A stretch of DNA of 64,000 nucleotides from Pasteurellaceae bacterium (GTDB lineage Bacteria; Pseudomonadota; Gammaproteobacteria; Enterobacterales; Pasteurellaceae): positions 62,001 to 126,000 of the forward strand of contig JAUMYT010000003.1 in the NCBI GenBank assembly GCA_030528525.1, given 5' to 3'. Position 1 is the first letter of the stretch. The number at the start of each line of letters is the position of its first letter. Shown in pieces: positions 1 to 9,032 of this stretch. Under the pieces are notes generated by a model. The model was given only the letters and a program-made list of their open reading frames with translations, was not told the DNA's origin and did no database searches. A program made the translations under genes and the position numbers.

Positions 1-82
1 AGGCAACATCAATTTCAGAAAGTGTTTGTCCAAATGCAAGTTGTAAAGGTTCGTCCGTAAAGAGCCTAATCGAAGATGCCAT
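1..82 (-). CDS. metX: Homoserine O-acetyltransferase, N-terminal fragment (cut by window edge)
   Basis: Only the first 27 codons are in the window. They read from an ATG at 82 with an AAGGA ribosome site 6-7 bases upstream, and include the segment LFTDEPLQLAFGQTLSEIDV. This resembles the start of MetX proteins, which acetylate homoserine in methionine synthesis, where a PL-x8-L-x3-N/D-V-A-Y pattern leads into YETYGTL. The identification rests on this short stretch and on the four MetJ boxes upstream, which are expected for a methionine gene. The catalytic Ser-Asp-His region lies outside the window. Confidence 0.6.
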   Translation of the reverse strand, partial: MASSIRLFTDEPLQLAFGQTLSEIDVA

Positions 83-153
83 AGTTATCCTTAATTGCCA
101 AATACCACCGAGAATCAGGAATGAAAGCATTTAAAATCAATAAGTTAGTTTGA

Positions 154-187
154 TTTTGCACTTTTTCATCAAGATCTGACCCCTTGC
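154..187 (-). repeat. USS-like RCAAGGGG repeat, copy 2
   Basis: Core GCAAGGGGTCAGATCTT with TGCAAAA at the standard distance. Lies in the metX leader. Confidence 0.8.
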
Positions 188-201
188 AGGAAAGTGTGCG
201 T

Positions 202-230
202 AAATTAGCACAGCCATTTTGAGAGTTCAA
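202..230 (-). promoter_or_regulatory. Predicted sigma-70 promoter of metX
   Basis: On the minus strand TTGAAC (230-225), a 17-base spacer and TAATTT (207-202) form a good promoter, giving a start near 195 and a leader of about 110 bases. The leader contains one copy of the RCAAGGGG repeat. The MetJ boxes lie directly upstream of the -35 element. Confidence 0.55.
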
Positions 231-238
231 GAAATTTT

Positions 239-270
239 AGATGTCTAAATGGCTAGATGTGTGAATGGCT
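239..270. promoter_or_regulatory. MetJ operator, four tandem met boxes
   Basis: Four consecutive 8-mers read AGATGTCT, AAATGGCT, AGATGTGT and GAATGGCT; the MetJ box consensus is AGACGTCT. Matches are 7, 5, 6 and 4 of 8, typical of natural arrays where MetJ dimers bind cooperatively to adjacent boxes. The array lies between the divergent promoters of the probable metX and the EamA permease, so one operator could control both. Confidence 0.7.
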
Positions 271-279
271 AAATAATAC

Positions 280-307
280 TTGCAATTTATTTTTGCTTGG
301 TTATGCT
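280..307 (+). promoter_or_regulatory. Predicted sigma-70 promoter of the EamA permease
   Basis: TTGCAA (280-285), a 16-base spacer and TATGCT (302-307) predict transcription from about 314. This falls after an earlier in-frame ATG at 257, which supports the start at 338 for the permease. Confidence 0.55.
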
Positions 308-337
308 ACGCACAGTTTTTCAATGTGGAGTAAAACG

Positions 338-1243
338 ATGCAAAACCACCAACCGATTAAAGGGGCGATTGCAATTATTACGGCTGGCGTGTTGTTCGCC
401 TGTATCAATACGCTAATTCCGAAGCTGACATCGGTTTCGCCAATCAATGCCAGCGTGATTGCCCTTGTGCAATACTTGGTGGCGTTTCTATTTTTACTAC
501 CAAGTATGGTCAATATGGGATTTACGCAGTCGCTGAAAACCAAGAATTTTGGCTGGCACTGCTTCCGTGTTTTCCTGTCTGCTATCGGGATTCAATGTTG
601 GACAATGGCATTGGCTCACCCGATTCCCATTTGGCAAGGCATTGCACTATTGATGACCTCGCCACTGTTCGTGACCATTGGTTCAGGGCTATTCTTAAAA
701 GAGAAAGTGGATAAAAAACGTTGGATTGCCACTTGCTTAGGCTTTATCGGGGCAATGATTATTTTAGAGCCTTGGTCAGAAAATTTTGATTGGATTGTGC
801 TACTGCCAGTCGCCGCTGCCTTCTTCTGGGCGTGTTATTCGCTGATGGTAAAAAAATTATCCAGCGAAGATTCACCAACGACAATGGTCGCCTATCTTTT
901 CATTCTTATCACACCTTTTAACTTACTGATTGCTTTAACAAATTTAAGTCCATCTGGGTTCGGCTTACCGTCAATGAGCGATTTTGGTTGGCTCATCTTA
1001 CTCGGCTTTTTCACAGCATTAGCACAACTTGCCGTAGCAAAAGCCTACAACTTAGCAGATGCTTCTTACATTCAACCTTTTGATTTTATTAAATTACCGT
1101 TGAACGTTTTAGCCGGTTGGTTGGTCTTTAGTTGGGTGCCACCAGGTAAATTGTGGCTCGGGGCTGCAATTATCATTGCTGCAACAATGTACATTACCCA
1201 CGCTGAAAGCCAACGTATTCAACCACATACTAAGTCAGCCTAA
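338..1243 (+). CDS. EamA/DMT-family permease under apparent MetJ control
   Basis: A 301-residue protein of about ten hydrophobic segments in two EamA repeats, typical of drug/metabolite transporters that move amino acids or other small metabolites across the inner membrane. The start at 338 is chosen because GGAG (327-330) sits 7 bases before it and the likely promoter at 280-307 overlaps the longer frame that begins at 257. The gene is divergent from metX across four met boxes, so its substrate may be methionine or a pathway intermediate. That is an inference from regulation, not from sequence motifs. A hairpin follows at 1261-1290. Confidence 0.85.
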   Translation: MQNHQPIKGAIAIITAGVLFACINTLIPKLTSVSPINASVIALVQYLVAFLFLLPSMVNMGFTQSLKTKNFGWHCFRVFLSAIGIQCWTMALAHPIPIWQGIALLMTSPLFVTIGSGLFLKEKVDKKRWIATCLGFIGAMIILEPWSENFDWIVLLPVAAAFFWACYSLMVKKLSSEDSPTTMVAYLFILITPFNLLIALTNLSPSGFGLPSMSDFGWLILLGFFTALAQLAVAKAYNLADASYIQPFDFIKLPLNVLAGWLVFSWVPPGKLWLGAAIIIAATMYITHAESQRIQPHTKSA

Positions 1244-1260
1244 GCGAAGCTTAAAAAGAA

Positions 1261-1290
1261 GACAAACGATAAATTACCCTATCGTTTGTC
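1261..1290. terminator. Hairpin after the EamA permease gene
   Basis: GACAAACGATA and TATCGTTTGTC form a perfect 11-bp stem around an 8-base loop. There is no T run on the plus side; on the minus side the stem is followed by TTCTTTTT. It may act as a transcript end or as protection from exonucleases. Confidence 0.5.
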
Positions 1291-1576
1291 AATATATGCT
1301 GTTATCCATGAATGTAGGCCCACGTTATATCGTCAAAGAGAATATACCCGTGCCGTATACTTCTCCTAAAAATGGTGTCCTCATATTGGTTACATAAAAT
1401 ATTCGCTCCTAGATAGAGCCGATTTGTATTACCTTTTGCTTAAAATCATTCAACCCGTTTATCCATCAAAAAGTCTTATTTTCTCTCCCCCTTGTAGAAG
1501 AGACAAACTAGGCGAATATGGGGAAAATCGAGTAAAATACCGCTAAGCTTATCGAAAATGAAAGAAAGGGTAGATT
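1291..1576. other. Intergenic stretch before ubiG
   Basis: With the hairpin at 1261-1290 this completes a 333-bp gap. It contains a 33-codon open frame (1299-1397) with no ribosome site or recognisable similarity, and one RCAAGGGG repeat at 1462-1495. A weak TAAAAT near 1533 could be the ubiG -10 element. Nothing else could be supported. Confidence 0.4.
1462..1495 (-). repeat. USS-like RCAAGGGG repeat, copy 1
   Basis: Core ACAAGGGG with a GAGA tract, then CTTTTTGA at the distal position where other copies have TTTTTGC. Lies upstream of ubiG. Confidence 0.7.
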
Positions 1577-2338
1577 ATGCAGAATGTCGATCAACAGGAA
1601 ATTGCCAAATTTGAGAAAATGGCAAAAACGTGGTGGGATCCAGAAGGCGATTTCAAGCCGATTCATCTCTTAAATCCACTTAGATTATCCTACATTCATC
1701 AAAAATCGGACGGTTTGTTTGGTAAGAAAGTACTTGATGTCGGCTGTGGTGGTGGTATTTTAAGTGAGAGTATGGCGAAGCTAGGGGCAAATGTCACAGG
1801 CATTGATATGACTGATGAACCGCTCAACATTGCACGCCAACATGCTGAGCAAAATGGCTTAAATATCAATTATCACCAAACCACAATTGAAGATTTTGTA
1901 GCACAACATCAAAATAGTGAAAAATTTGATGTCATTACATGTATGGAAATGCTAGAGCATGTTCCCGATCCTTTCTCCATTATTCAAAGCTGCCAGCAGT
2001 TGCTAAAGCCCAACGGCATACTATTTTTCTCAACAATTAACCGCACATTGAAAGCCTATGCGTTGGTAATTATTGGAGCAGAATATATTTTGAAGATGCT
2101 CCCAAAAGGAACGCATGAATTTGATAAGTTTATCAAGCCAGCTGAGCTGTTAGCTTGGACAGATCAGGCTAAATTACATTGCATTGATATGGTGGGCTAC
2201 CATTTCAACCCATTCACGGAAAAATTCTGGCTGAATCATGATGTCAGCTGCAATTATATCACCACAGTTAAGCCACAAAAGAGTATATTTACTGACTCAG
2301 AGCCACGGGTAAAAGTAGTGTATCAAGCACAAAGCTGA
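1577..2338 (+). CDS. ubiG: Ubiquinone biosynthesis O-methyltransferase
   Basis: UbiG carries out the two O-methylations of ubiquinone synthesis using S-adenosylmethionine. The 253-residue protein has the methyltransferase motif [14 protein letters not shown] (about residues 49-61), acidic IDMTDEPL after it, and the UbiG-typical [19 protein letters not shown] start. GAAAGAAAGG precedes the ATG. The last 17 or so residues (after TTVKPQ) extend beyond the usual end and overlap the 3' end of the opposing lipoprotein gene by 50 bases, which suggests a drifted stop codon. Confidence 0.95.
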   Translation: MQNVDQQEIAKFEKMAKTWWDPEGDFKPIHLLNPLRLSYIHQKSDGLFGKKVLDVGCGGGILSESMAKLGANVTGIDMTDEPLNIARQHAEQNGLNINYHQTTIEDFVAQHQNSEKFDVITCMEMLEHVPDPFSIIQSCQQLLKPNGILFFSTINRTLKAYALVIIGAEYILKMLPKGTHEFDKFIKPAELLAWTDQAKLHCIDMVGYHFNPFTEKFWLNHDVSCNYITTVKPQKSIFTDSEPRVKVVYQAQS

Positions 2339-2513
2339 GAGGCAAATCAATCACGGCGGCAATACCCAAAATGCCGCCGTTTTGTATTGTTGCAAAATCG
2401 TAGCTGACCCCTGCATATATATGGTAGTCATTTTCGCTTAACCGAATCATTGTGCCACAAGCACTCAACTGCGTAATTAATAACACAATCGCTAAACGGT
2501 TAACAATATTCAC
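2289..2513 (-). CDS. YceK/YidQ-family lipoprotein
   Basis: A 74-residue protein with a signal peptide ending in the lipobox LSAC, then a body with YAGVSYD and the closing [15 protein letters not shown] that characterises the YceK/YidQ (DUF1375) family; the function of the family is unknown. I chose the GTG at 2513, which has GAGAG upstream; an in-frame TTG at 2525 directly abuts the yciI stop and lacks a ribosome site. The gene ends inside the ubiG 3' end on the opposite strand. Confidence 0.75.
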   Translation of the reverse strand: MNIVNRLAIVLLITQLSACGTMIRLSENDYHIYAGVSYDFATIQNGGILGIAAVIDLPLSFVLDTLLLPVALSQ

Positions 2514-2525
2514 GATTTCTCTCAA

Positions 2526-2822
2526 TTAAAAAACCTTTTTAAATGGCTTGATGATCACCTCGCCATAAACGCCTGCTTCCACATAAGGATCTTGGCTTGC
2601 CCACTGTTTTGCGGCTTCAAGGCTGTCAAATTTCGCAATGACCGTGGAACCTGTGAAACCCGCTTCGCCCGGGTTTTCATCATCAATCGCAGGATTCGGG
2701 CCTGCGGTTAAAAGGCGATCTTCCGCTTGCAACTGTGTTAAACGAGCTAAATGTTTCTCACGCACCGCAAGGCGTTTTTCAAGGGTGTTGGGAATATCTT
2801 GAGCAAAAATCACATAATACAT
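2526..2822 (-). CDS. yciI: YciI family protein
   Basis: A 98-residue small alpha/beta protein of the YciI (muconolactone isomerase-like, ferredoxin-like dimeric barrel) family. Visible features are the [17 protein letters not shown] start and the [17 protein letters not shown] end. The biochemical role is not settled. It follows yciA by 9 bases on the minus strand and is probably part of a yciC-yciB-yciA-yciI transcript, the same order as in enterobacteria and Haemophilus. Confidence 0.9.
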   Translation of the reverse strand: MYYVIFAQDIPNTLEKRLAVREKHLARLTQLQAEDRLLTAGPNPAIDDENPGEAGFTGSTVIAKFDSLEAAKQWASQDPYVEAGVYGEVIIKPFKKVF

Positions 2823-2831
2823 AGTATTCTC

Positions 2832-3284
2832 CTAGTTTGTTGACTGTTCAAGGTGAGCCAGAACGGCTTGTAAATCAGGGTTATCTTCGCGTGGAATCGG
2901 GCGCGGTCTGCCATTTTTATCAATCGCCACAAAGGTAAACAGGGCTTCGGTGACGCAAAAACGATCTTTGCCACCATCTGCGACTTTTTTGATCCAAACT
3001 TCCACTTTGACCTGCATTGATGTGCGTCCCACTTTGGTGCATTTGCCATAACAGCAGACAACATCACCAACCGAAACAGGGCGTAAAAAGCTCATACTAT
3101 CCACCGAAACCGTCACGACTCGCCCTTGTGCCAATTCTTTGGCTAAAATTGCACCGCCCATATCCATTTGCGACATAATCCAGCCACCGAAAATATCGCC
3201 ATTGGCATTGGTGTCGGACGGCATTGCTAAGGTGCGTAAAATCAACGAGCCTTCAGGACTGCGTGCTTGTTGTTTATTTTCCAT
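2832..3284 (-). CDS. yciA: Acyl-CoA thioesterase YciA
   Basis: A 150-residue hotdog-fold thioesterase that hydrolyses acyl-CoA esters in the cytoplasm. The conserved N-terminal segment [20 protein letters not shown] carries the catalytic Asn/Asp region of the YciA/acyl-CoA thioesterase group, and the C-terminus is short as in YciA. Its start overlaps the end of yciB by 11 bases, so the two are probably translationally coupled. Confidence 0.93.
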   Translation of the reverse strand: MENKQQARSPEGSLILRTLAMPSDTNANGDIFGGWIMSQMDMGGAILAKELAQGRVVTVSVDSMSFLRPVSVGDVVCCYGKCTKVGRTSMQVKVEVWIKKVADGGKDRFCVTEALFTFVAIDKNGRPRPIPREDNPDLQAVLAHLEQSTN

Positions 3285-3822
3285 TCGTTTCCTCTTGTTG
3301 TTTTAAATGGGGATAGAGATAAAAACCTGTGGCGACAACAGCAACTAAACTCAGCCCTGTTAAGCCAAATACTTTGAAATTTGCCCACGCATCATCGGAG
3401 AAAAATTCGCTAATGATGATGTTAATTGCCATACAAATGAGGAAGAACACCGCCCAACCTAAATTGAGCTTCGCCCAAACATTTTGTGGCAGTTGCAATT
3501 CTTTGCCAAGTAACAGTTGAATCAGCGGTTTGTGGAACACAAATTGGCTGACGAGTAACACTGTCGCAAATAATGCATTGACAATCGTCACTTTCCATTT
3601 CAAAAAGGCAAGATCGTCAAAATAGGCGGTCAGTAGCCCGAAAAAGACCACAAAAAAGCCTAAAATCCATTGCTTTTTCTCGATCTTTTTATATAACACT
3701 TTTAATGCCACTAATTGCACTGCAGTCGCAACTACCAGCACTAATGCTGCTTCTTGCACACCGTAGGTTTTATAGACGATAAAAAACAGAATCAGGGGAA
3801 TAAATTCAAGTAACTGTTTCAT
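3274..3822 (-). CDS. yciB: Inner membrane septation protein YciB
   Basis: A 182-residue protein with about five membrane segments and the [18 protein letters not shown] start typical of YciB (also called IspZ), an inner membrane protein linked to envelope synthesis and septation. It sits 8 bases after yciC and overlaps yciA, consistent with one operon. Confidence 0.93.
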   Translation of the reverse strand: MKQLLEFIPLILFFIVYKTYGVQEAALVLVVATAVQLVALKVLYKKIEKKQWILGFFVVFFGLLTAYFDDLAFLKWKVTIVNALFATVLLVSQFVFHKPLIQLLLGKELQLPQNVWAKLNLGWAVFFLICMAINIIISEFFSDDAWANFKVFGLTGLSLVAVVATGFYLYPHLKQQEETNGK

Positions 3823-3830
3823 TTTGTTCC

Positions 3831-4580
3831 TTAATAATTCGGCAAAGCACGGAAAGCTTGATAAAAACGGAAGCCGAAAATCACCATAAAGAGACTTAAC
3901 GCTGCTCCAAACACTTGAGCAATCATTACCCCAATATCACCACCGACAATCCGTCCAATAAAAGATGAAAGCAAACTCGGCACAAGATAGCTAATCACAC
4001 AAAACAGAAATAGCATCCGCATTTTGCCACGGCTTAACTGCCACACAAATTTAATGCTTTCGCCCACCGTTTTCTGGGGTTCTTCAATCAAATAAGCGTA
4101 AATCACTAAACAGAATTTTACGAAAAGATAAATGCCGGTAATCATCAAGGGTAAGATCAGAATCGCCAAACTGCCTGCTTGACCGACTGTTCCACCAAAA
4201 GAAATGCCCACCGATAACGGCAACACCATCACTAATGTTAATGCAATCACAGGGAAAAAGGCTTTTGCCACACCAGCAAGATTTTGGAAGAAATGGCGAT
4301 AATCACCACGGTTGATAGATTTGATGTTTAACACCAATAAAATATTGAAAAAGACGCTGATCACGCCCGATAAAATCATCGGCAATAATTGATCCTGAAA
4401 GACTTTCTCAAACGCATCAGGCGAATTTAATTCTTCAGGACTTAGTTGCATTTGTGGCGAAACAAATAAACTCAACAGTTGCAAGGCAACCAACAAGCCA
4501 ATCCCCGTTAAGGTAAATTGGGTTTGATTTCGCATAAAATTCCAACTTTGCTGCAATAATTCAGGAAACTTAATCGGCAT
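3831..4580 (-). CDS. yciC: YciC/UPF0259 family membrane protein
   Basis: A 249-residue protein with roughly six membrane segments, matching the UPF0259 (YciC) family of unknown function. The ATG at 4580 is preferred over one 12 codons upstream because AAGGA lies 6 bases before it. It heads the yciC-yciB-yciA-yciI run and is divergent from yfbV. Confidence 0.88.
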   Translation of the reverse strand: MPIKFPELLQQSWNFMRNQTQFTLTGIGLLVALQLLSLFVSPQMQLSPEELNSPDAFEKVFQDQLLPMILSGVISVFFNILLVLNIKSINRGDYRHFFQNLAGVAKAFFPVIALTLVMVLPLSVGISFGGTVGQAGSLAILILPLMITGIYLFVKFCLVIYAYLIEEPQKTVGESIKFVWQLSRGKMRMLFLFCVISYLVPSLLSSFIGRIVGGDIGVMIAQVFGAALSLFMVIFGFRFYQAFRALPNY

Positions 4581-4704
4581 AAAAATCCTTGTTTGAATAG
4601 GCTGAAAAATTGGCAAAGTATAACAATTGTTGCCTGATTTCGCTATTGTAGATTTTTGTCAGTTCGCTACAATGCCTACTCTTTCCCGAATAAGGCGAGT
4701 GATT

Positions 4705-5139
4705 ATGTACAGCACATTACAAGCAGGACAACGTTATCTCAATACGTTACCCAATCAGAAAAAACTCAATCTGTTTATGCCCGATTATCGCTTAGTGCGG
4801 TTGGTCAAATTTGCCAGCCGAGCAATGCCTGCCTTTGCCTGTTTTGCGATGATTTGGCAATACTGTTTTACTGATCCTGAACAATCCATTACGGCTAATG
4901 CTACCCTCACCGCTCTTTTTGCTCTTAGTATCCCATTTCAAGGCTTGTTTTGGTTAGGTCGTCGAGCTAAGTCGCCGTTACCCTTGTCATTGCTGGATTG
5001 GTACGAAGATCTCCGCCAAAAACTGATCAAAGAAAACCATCAAATTGCCGATCAAGCGATGCCTTCCTATCAAGATTTTGCAAATTTATTACAATTAGCC
5101 GAAAAAACGTGGGGAAATCAATATTTTGATGATCTATAA
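4705..5139 (+). CDS. yfbV: UPF0208 membrane protein YfbV
   Basis: A 144-residue protein with two membrane segments (about residues 42-62 and 70-90). The conserved YLNTLPNQKKLNLFMPDYRL and QGLFWLGRRAKSPLP segments are diagnostic of YfbV (DUF412), which is linked to organisation of the Ter macrodomain and cell division in E. coli. The ATG at 4705 has AAGGCGAG upstream and gives the usual family length; a frame open from 4627 has no conserved sequence before it. Confidence 0.92.
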   Translation: MYSTLQAGQRYLNTLPNQKKLNLFMPDYRLVRLVKFASRAMPAFACFAMIWQYCFTDPEQSITANATLTALFALSIPFQGLFWLGRRAKSPLPLSLLDWYEDLRQKLIKENHQIADQAMPSYQDFANLLQLAEKTWGNQYFDDL

Positions 5140-5140
5140 A

Positions 5141-5174
5141 AAATGCCTTGAATTCTTGTCAATTCAAGGCATTT
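5141..5174. terminator. Bidirectional terminator between yfbV and lacD
   Basis: A 14-bp perfect stem, AAATGCCTTGAATT and AATTCAAGGCATTT, around CTTGTC. A run of A on one side and TTT on the other serves the convergent genes. Confidence 0.85.
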
Positions 5175-5191
5175 CCTATCACTCAAAAATA

Positions 5192-6133
5192 TTACTTCAG
5201 TGGCGTTGCGGTTTTTTCTAACACTTCCAATAATTCGCTGATGTTGCGTTTACCTTCGGTTTTGAGCCATTCACGAGCGGCTTCTACGCCTTGTGCTTTG
5301 TAGGTTTCCGTTGCACCTGCCCAAGTCGCACGTCCGCAGAGTACGCCGTTAAATTGGCTGCCAGCTTCTTTGGCGAACACCAAAGTATCTTGGAATAATT
5401 TGGCGGACACGCCTGCACTTAGGAAAATAAATGGAATTGGCGTTGCATCGCTTTGGGCTTTGAAGAAGGCTTTGGCTTCGGCTTGGGTGTACGCCACTTC
5501 ATCTTTGGCGTAGCCTTCCACAAAGTTCATATCCACTGGCACTTCCACTTTTAACACGTCCACGCCAAAACGTTTGTCGGCAAAGAATTTCATCGCTTCA
5601 ATTACTTTGCGTGGTTTCACTTTGGCAAAGTAGGCTTTGTCTTCGTTGTTGGCATCGTAGGTTAGAATTTCTAAGAACAACGGCAAACCTTCCGCGTTAC
5701 ATTCTGAAGCGACACGTTCTACAAACGCTGCTTTGCGGTCGTTGATTTCAAAGCTCTCATCAATGTCAAAATAGAGCAACAATTTCACCGCTTCCGCCCC
5801 TTTTTCTTTTAGGCGAAGGACGGACACATCGTCAATCAAATCAGGGAAACGACCGATAGCCGTTTTGTCGTAGCCTGTTTTTTCGTACGCCATAATCAAA
5901 CCGCAATTGGCATCACGTTTTCCTGCTGCCGCCCAACCAAATTCAGGGTCAAGCAAAATCGAAGAGGCATACGGCGTAAGTTCTTGTGAAATCAAGGTTT
6001 TAAACTCGCTCACTTGCTCGGCGGTAATATCATCGCCCATCATTCGGCGTAACGCACCACGTTGGTCAATCGCCAACGCCGCAATCACGCCATCTTTAGT
6101 GGAAAGTTTTTTTAAGAAATCTTGTTTAGCCAT
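5192..6133 (-). CDS. lacD: Tagatose 1,6-bisphosphate aldolase
   Basis: A 313-residue class I (Schiff-base) aldolase that splits tagatose 1,6-bisphosphate into glyceraldehyde-3-phosphate and dihydroxyacetone phosphate. LacD signatures are ALAIDQRGALRRMM near the start, LLDPEFGW, and VLKVEVPVDMNFVEG with the likely catalytic lysine. The ATG at 6133 has AAGGAG 7 bases upstream; a start 7 codons earlier would overlap the PTS EIIA gene. LacD is best known from Firmicutes, while enterobacterial aga clusters use the class II GatY/KbaY enzyme. It is the last gene of the bga-EIIA-lacD run. Confidence 0.92.
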   Translation of the reverse strand: MAKQDFLKKLSTKDGVIAALAIDQRGALRRMMGDDITAEQVSEFKTLISQELTPYASSILLDPEFGWAAAGKRDANCGLIMAYEKTGYDKTAIGRFPDLIDDVSVLRLKEKGAEAVKLLLYFDIDESFEINDRKAAFVERVASECNAEGLPLFLEILTYDANNEDKAYFAKVKPRKVIEAMKFFADKRFGVDVLKVEVPVDMNFVEGYAKDEVAYTQAEAKAFFKAQSDATPIPFIFLSAGVSAKLFQDTLVFAKEAGSQFNGVLCGRATWAGATETYKAQGVEAAREWLKTEGKRNISELLEVLEKTATPLK

Positions 6134-6143
6134 TGGATACTCC

Positions 6144-6530
6144 TTATTCATCATCGTCTGATGCTAAATTTTTTAACTGTTCTGCCACATCGTAAATTTG
6201 CTCTTTGGCGTTTTCAAGCAAACCGTCGGTGCCTTCTTCGCTCACATAGCTGATTACCATTGGCAAATTCATACCGCCATAAAGCCCTGCCAATTTTGGC
6301 AAATAACGCATTGCCACATTGCACGGCGTGCCGCCCATAATGTCGGCAAACACCACGATGTCGCCTGTGGCTTTGGCTAACGCTTGTTCAAATTTCGCTT
6401 TGAAATCGTCTGAACTTTCGTGTGGGTAAAGATTCACCACTTGGGCGTTCTCAATTTTGCCTAAAATCATTTCGGCGGTGTCGAGCAAGCCTGTGGCAAA
6501 CTCCCCGTGACTGATTAAAATTAAGCTCAT
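6144..6530 (-). CDS. agaF: PTS EIIA component, mannose family (AgaF-like)
   Basis: A 128-residue cytoplasmic EIIA of the mannose/fructose/sorbose PTS family. His9 in LILISHGEF is the phosphate acceptor from HPr; FADIMGGTPCN follows in the family position. It is split from its EIIB/C/D partners by bga, emrE and the HAD gene. The symbol is by analogy with enterobacterial agaF and the substrate is inferred from context. Confidence 0.85.
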   Translation of the reverse strand: MSLILISHGEFATGLLDTAEMILGKIENAQVVNLYPHESSDDFKAKFEQALAKATGDIVVFADIMGGTPCNVAMRYLPKLAGLYGGMNLPMVISYVSEEGTDGLLENAKEQIYDVAEQLKNLASDDDE

Positions 6531-6568
6531 TTTTTGCTCCTTGATTATTATTCAATCTAGTTACTACA

Positions 6569-6703
6569 TCCCCTCCCCTGCTTGCGGGGGAGGGTTAGGG
6601 TGGGGGAACTCACACATAAAATTTCTTTTACTATAGTTTTTAGCAAGGTTACCTTCGGCAATCCCCCCTCCCCAAGCCCTCCCCCGCAAGCGGAGGAGGG
6701 AGT
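6569..6703. repeat. Inverted pair of GC-rich palindromic repeats
   Basis: Two G/C-rich units, at about 6569-6608 and 6663-6702, face each other. Each holds a hairpin built on CCCTCCCC and GGGGGAGGG around a GCTTGC or GCAAGC loop. They fill the spacer between bga and the EIIA gene, and may act as a processing or partial termination element. Confidence 0.7.
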
Positions 6704-6708
6704 TTTAA

Positions 6709-8502
6709 TTACAAATTCTTCGTCTCCAATTTTTTATAAATCGGTTTGTCGCTGAAATGCAATTCCGTTGGGCGGATGCCTTCGGTTTCAAACACGATAA
6801 TCTCGTTCTTGCCCTGTTTTAACAGCGGTGCGGGAACGTAGAGATAGCAGGTTGGACCTTCGTTCCAGTAACGTCCAAGATTTTCGCCATTGACGAAAAT
6901 CACGCCTTTACCGAGTTTGCTGGTGTCGATGAAAGTGTCTTTCGGTTTATCGGCGATGTTTAATTCAAATTGGTAGAACGACGGTGCTTGTGGATCTTTT
7001 TCGCCGTTGAAATCAATCTGAGCTAACTTATTGAAATCAATCGCATATTGCTCCCAACCTGTGTGAAAATGCAGATCCAACACCACGCCTGCGGAGATGC
7101 CTTTGTGTTGGGTTGGGGCTAACATTCTGCCACCGTAATTCACACGCCCCATATTTTCCACCAACAAATCCAGTTGAAACTGGCGTTCTGGGGTTTGCAA
7201 CATCACATCTTCGCCGATTTCGTGCTGATATTGGGTGGCAACTTTTTGCTGATTGTTGAAAATCTGAATGCGATCTCGCCCTTGGAAAATCCGCAGTTTC
7301 AGCTCGTCTGCGTAGCTATTTGGCTTGGCTCGATAGAGCATATAGCCGTAGTAATGCCCCAGTTGTTCCATATTTTGCGTATAAGGGCTGTCGAAGCGTT
7401 GGCTGATGTTGTGCAACGTGCTGAACAGCGACACTTCATTTTGCAATTTCACCGCAGGATACGCCGTGATTTCAGGCAAAATCGGATCGGCAATCGGGCT
7501 GGCATCGGGGTATTTTGCGATCACTTTTTGCAATAAATAATACTTCTCGGACGGCTCGCCCCATTCACGCACAGGGGCATCGTAGTCGTAGCTCGTTACT
7601 TGCGGTAAATCGGTGTGCAGACGTGCCGAGCAACCGTTCCAAAAGCCGAAATTGGTGCCACCTTGGAACATATAGAAGTTGATGCTCGCCCTTTTGAGCA
7701 GTTCATCGGTGCAATCCGCCAAATCTTGGGCTTCACGGGTGATCACAGGCTCTTTCCAACGGTTGAACCAGCCGTCCCAAAATTCCATACACATCAACGG
7801 ATAGGATTTGCCGTGATTGTCGAAATAGCGTTGTAACTCGTCCAAGTTTTGGTTGGAACGAGAGCCGAAATTGCCCGTTGGCAGAATGTCGTCTTCAATC
7901 AACGCCCCTGCTTCTAAAGCGTTTTGCCACGCACCGTCTGACGTGAACAATGGCACGTTCACACCGTGTTTGAGCATTAAATCCCGAATGGCTCGCAAAT
8001 ACTTTTTGTCGTTGCCGAACGAGCCGTATTCGTTCTCAATTTGCATCATCAAAATGTTGCCGCCTTGGGTAAATTGGAACGGATTGACGATCGGCAACAG
8101 CTTGGCGAAATAGCGGTCGATATAGCCTAAAAAAGTCGGATCATTTTGGCGAATGCGGACATTGTGATCGTTGAGCAACCACGCGGGCAAGCCGCCGTAT
8201 TCCCACTCAGCACAGATGTACGGTGTCGGGCGGAGAATGATGTACAAGCCAAGGTCTTGGGCGGTTTGCAGAAATTTGGCAAGATCTGCCCCCTTGCTGA
8301 AGTCGAATTGGTCGGGCTGCGGTTGGTGCAAGTTCCACGGCACATAGGTTTCGACCGTGTTACAGCCCATCGCTTTTAAATTGTAGAGCGTTTTGTACCA
8401 ATATTCAGGCACGATGCGGAAATAGTGCACTGCCCCTGAAATAATTTTGAATGGCTTGCCGTTAAGCAAAAAATCTTTTTGTCCAATTTCAAATGTTGTC
8501 AT
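6709..8502 (-). CDS. bgaC: GH35 beta-galactosidase (BgaC-like)
   Basis: A 597-residue family 35 glycoside hydrolase with no signal peptide, hence cytoplasmic. Family signatures are YICAEWEYGGLPAWLL (near residue 85), the acid/base glutamate in QIENEYGSFG, and the nucleophile region MEFWDGWFNRW. The size equals pneumococcal BgaC, which removes beta-1,3-linked galactose and works beside a mannose-type PTS, AgaS and LacD. The start at 8502 has GGGGA before the ATG; a GTG at 8535 has none. Repeat copy 3 lies in codons about 69-80. Confidence 0.9.
   Translation of the reverse strand: MTTFEIGQKDFLLNGKPFKIISGAVHYFRIVPEYWYKTLYNLKAMGCNTVETYVPWNLHQPQPDQFDFSKGADLAKFLQTAQDLGLYIILRPTPYICAEWEYGGLPAWLLNDHNVRIRQNDPTFLGYIDRYFAKLLPIVNPFQFTQGGNILMMQIENEYGSFGNDKKYLRAIRDLMLKHGVNVPLFTSDGAWQNALEAGALIEDDILPTGNFGSRSNQNLDELQRYFDNHGKSYPLMCMEFWDGWFNRWKEPVITREAQDLADCTDELLKRASINFYMFQGGTNFGFWNGCSARLHTDLPQVTSYDYDAPVREWGEPSEKYYLLQKVIAKYPDASPIADPILPEITAYPAVKLQNEVSLFSTLHNISQRFDSPYTQNMEQLGHYYGYMLYRAKPNSYADELKLRIFQGRDRIQIFNNQQKVATQYQHEIGEDVMLQTPERQFQLDLLVENMGRVNYGGRMLAPTQHKGISAGVVLDLHFHTGWEQYAIDFNKLAQIDFNGEKDPQAPSFYQFELNIADKPKDTFIDTSKLGKGVIFVNGENLGRYWNEGPTCYLYVPAPLLKQGKNEIIVFETEGIRPTELHFSDKPIYKKLETKNL
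8264..8297 (-). repeat. USS-like RCAAGGGG repeat, copy 3
   Basis: Core GCAAGGGGGCAGATCTT and CTGCAAA, in the sense strand of bgaC, encoding part of a SKGADLAKFLQT segment. Confidence 0.75.
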
Positions 8503-8699
8503 TTTGTCCCCACTATTTTCCGTTAAGTTGCTCACAAAAAATGTGATTTTACAAGACTACCGAATTTTTTATCTGGTGTTAAAATACTCAACGTTGTATG
8601 GAATATGCCCTTACAACGGGGTAATTTTCCGATATTTTTTGCACATTTCTCGGACGCCAATTCGGCATCCTTACTTTTATTCATTCAACAGGAGCTTTT

Positions 8700-9032
8700 A
8701 TGAACCCGTGGTTTTTATTATTGATCTCAATCGCTGCCGAAATCTGTGGCACGACCGCCTTAAAATATAGCGATGGCTTTAGCAAACCATTGCCGACCAT
8801 TATTTCCCTTTCGGCATTTGGGCTTGCCTTGTTTTTGATGTCGATTGTCTATCGCTCGCTCCCCGTTGGCTTGGTTTATGCCATTTGGTCTGGGGCTGGC
8901 ATTGTATTAACCGCCATCATTGCCTACTTTGCCTTTGGTCAAAAGCCTGATTTGGCTGGCTTTATTGGGATGGCGATGATTGTCGGCGGTGTGCTGGTGA
9001 TCAACTTATTTTCCAAAGCAACTGTACACTAA
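8700..9032 (+). CDS. emrE: Small multidrug resistance transporter, EmrE-like
   Basis: A 110-residue protein with four membrane segments of the SMR family, which exports quaternary cationic drugs by proton antiport as an antiparallel dimer. The essential glutamate is Glu14 in AAEICGTTALKYSDGF, and the YAIWSGAGIVLT and GVLVINLFSKAT segments match EmrE/QacE. AGGAG precedes the ATG. It is encoded against the aga genes on both sides and its stop overlaps the stop of the opposing HAD gene by 4 bases. Confidence 0.92.
   Translation: MNPWFLLLISIAAEICGTTALKYSDGFSKPLPTIISLSAFGLALFLMSIVYRSLPVGLVYAIWSGAGIVLTAIIAYFAFGQKPDLAGFIGMAMIVGGVLVINLFSKATVH

Noticed and set aside
1176..1397. A 73-codon plus-strand frame after the EamA gene
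   Set aside because: Its first part overlaps the EamA gene in another frame and a stable hairpin, and no ribosome site precedes it.
8530..8545. TCACA...TGTGA palindrome upstream of bgaC as a CRP site
   Set aside because: The half-sites are in the reverse order from the CRP consensus.
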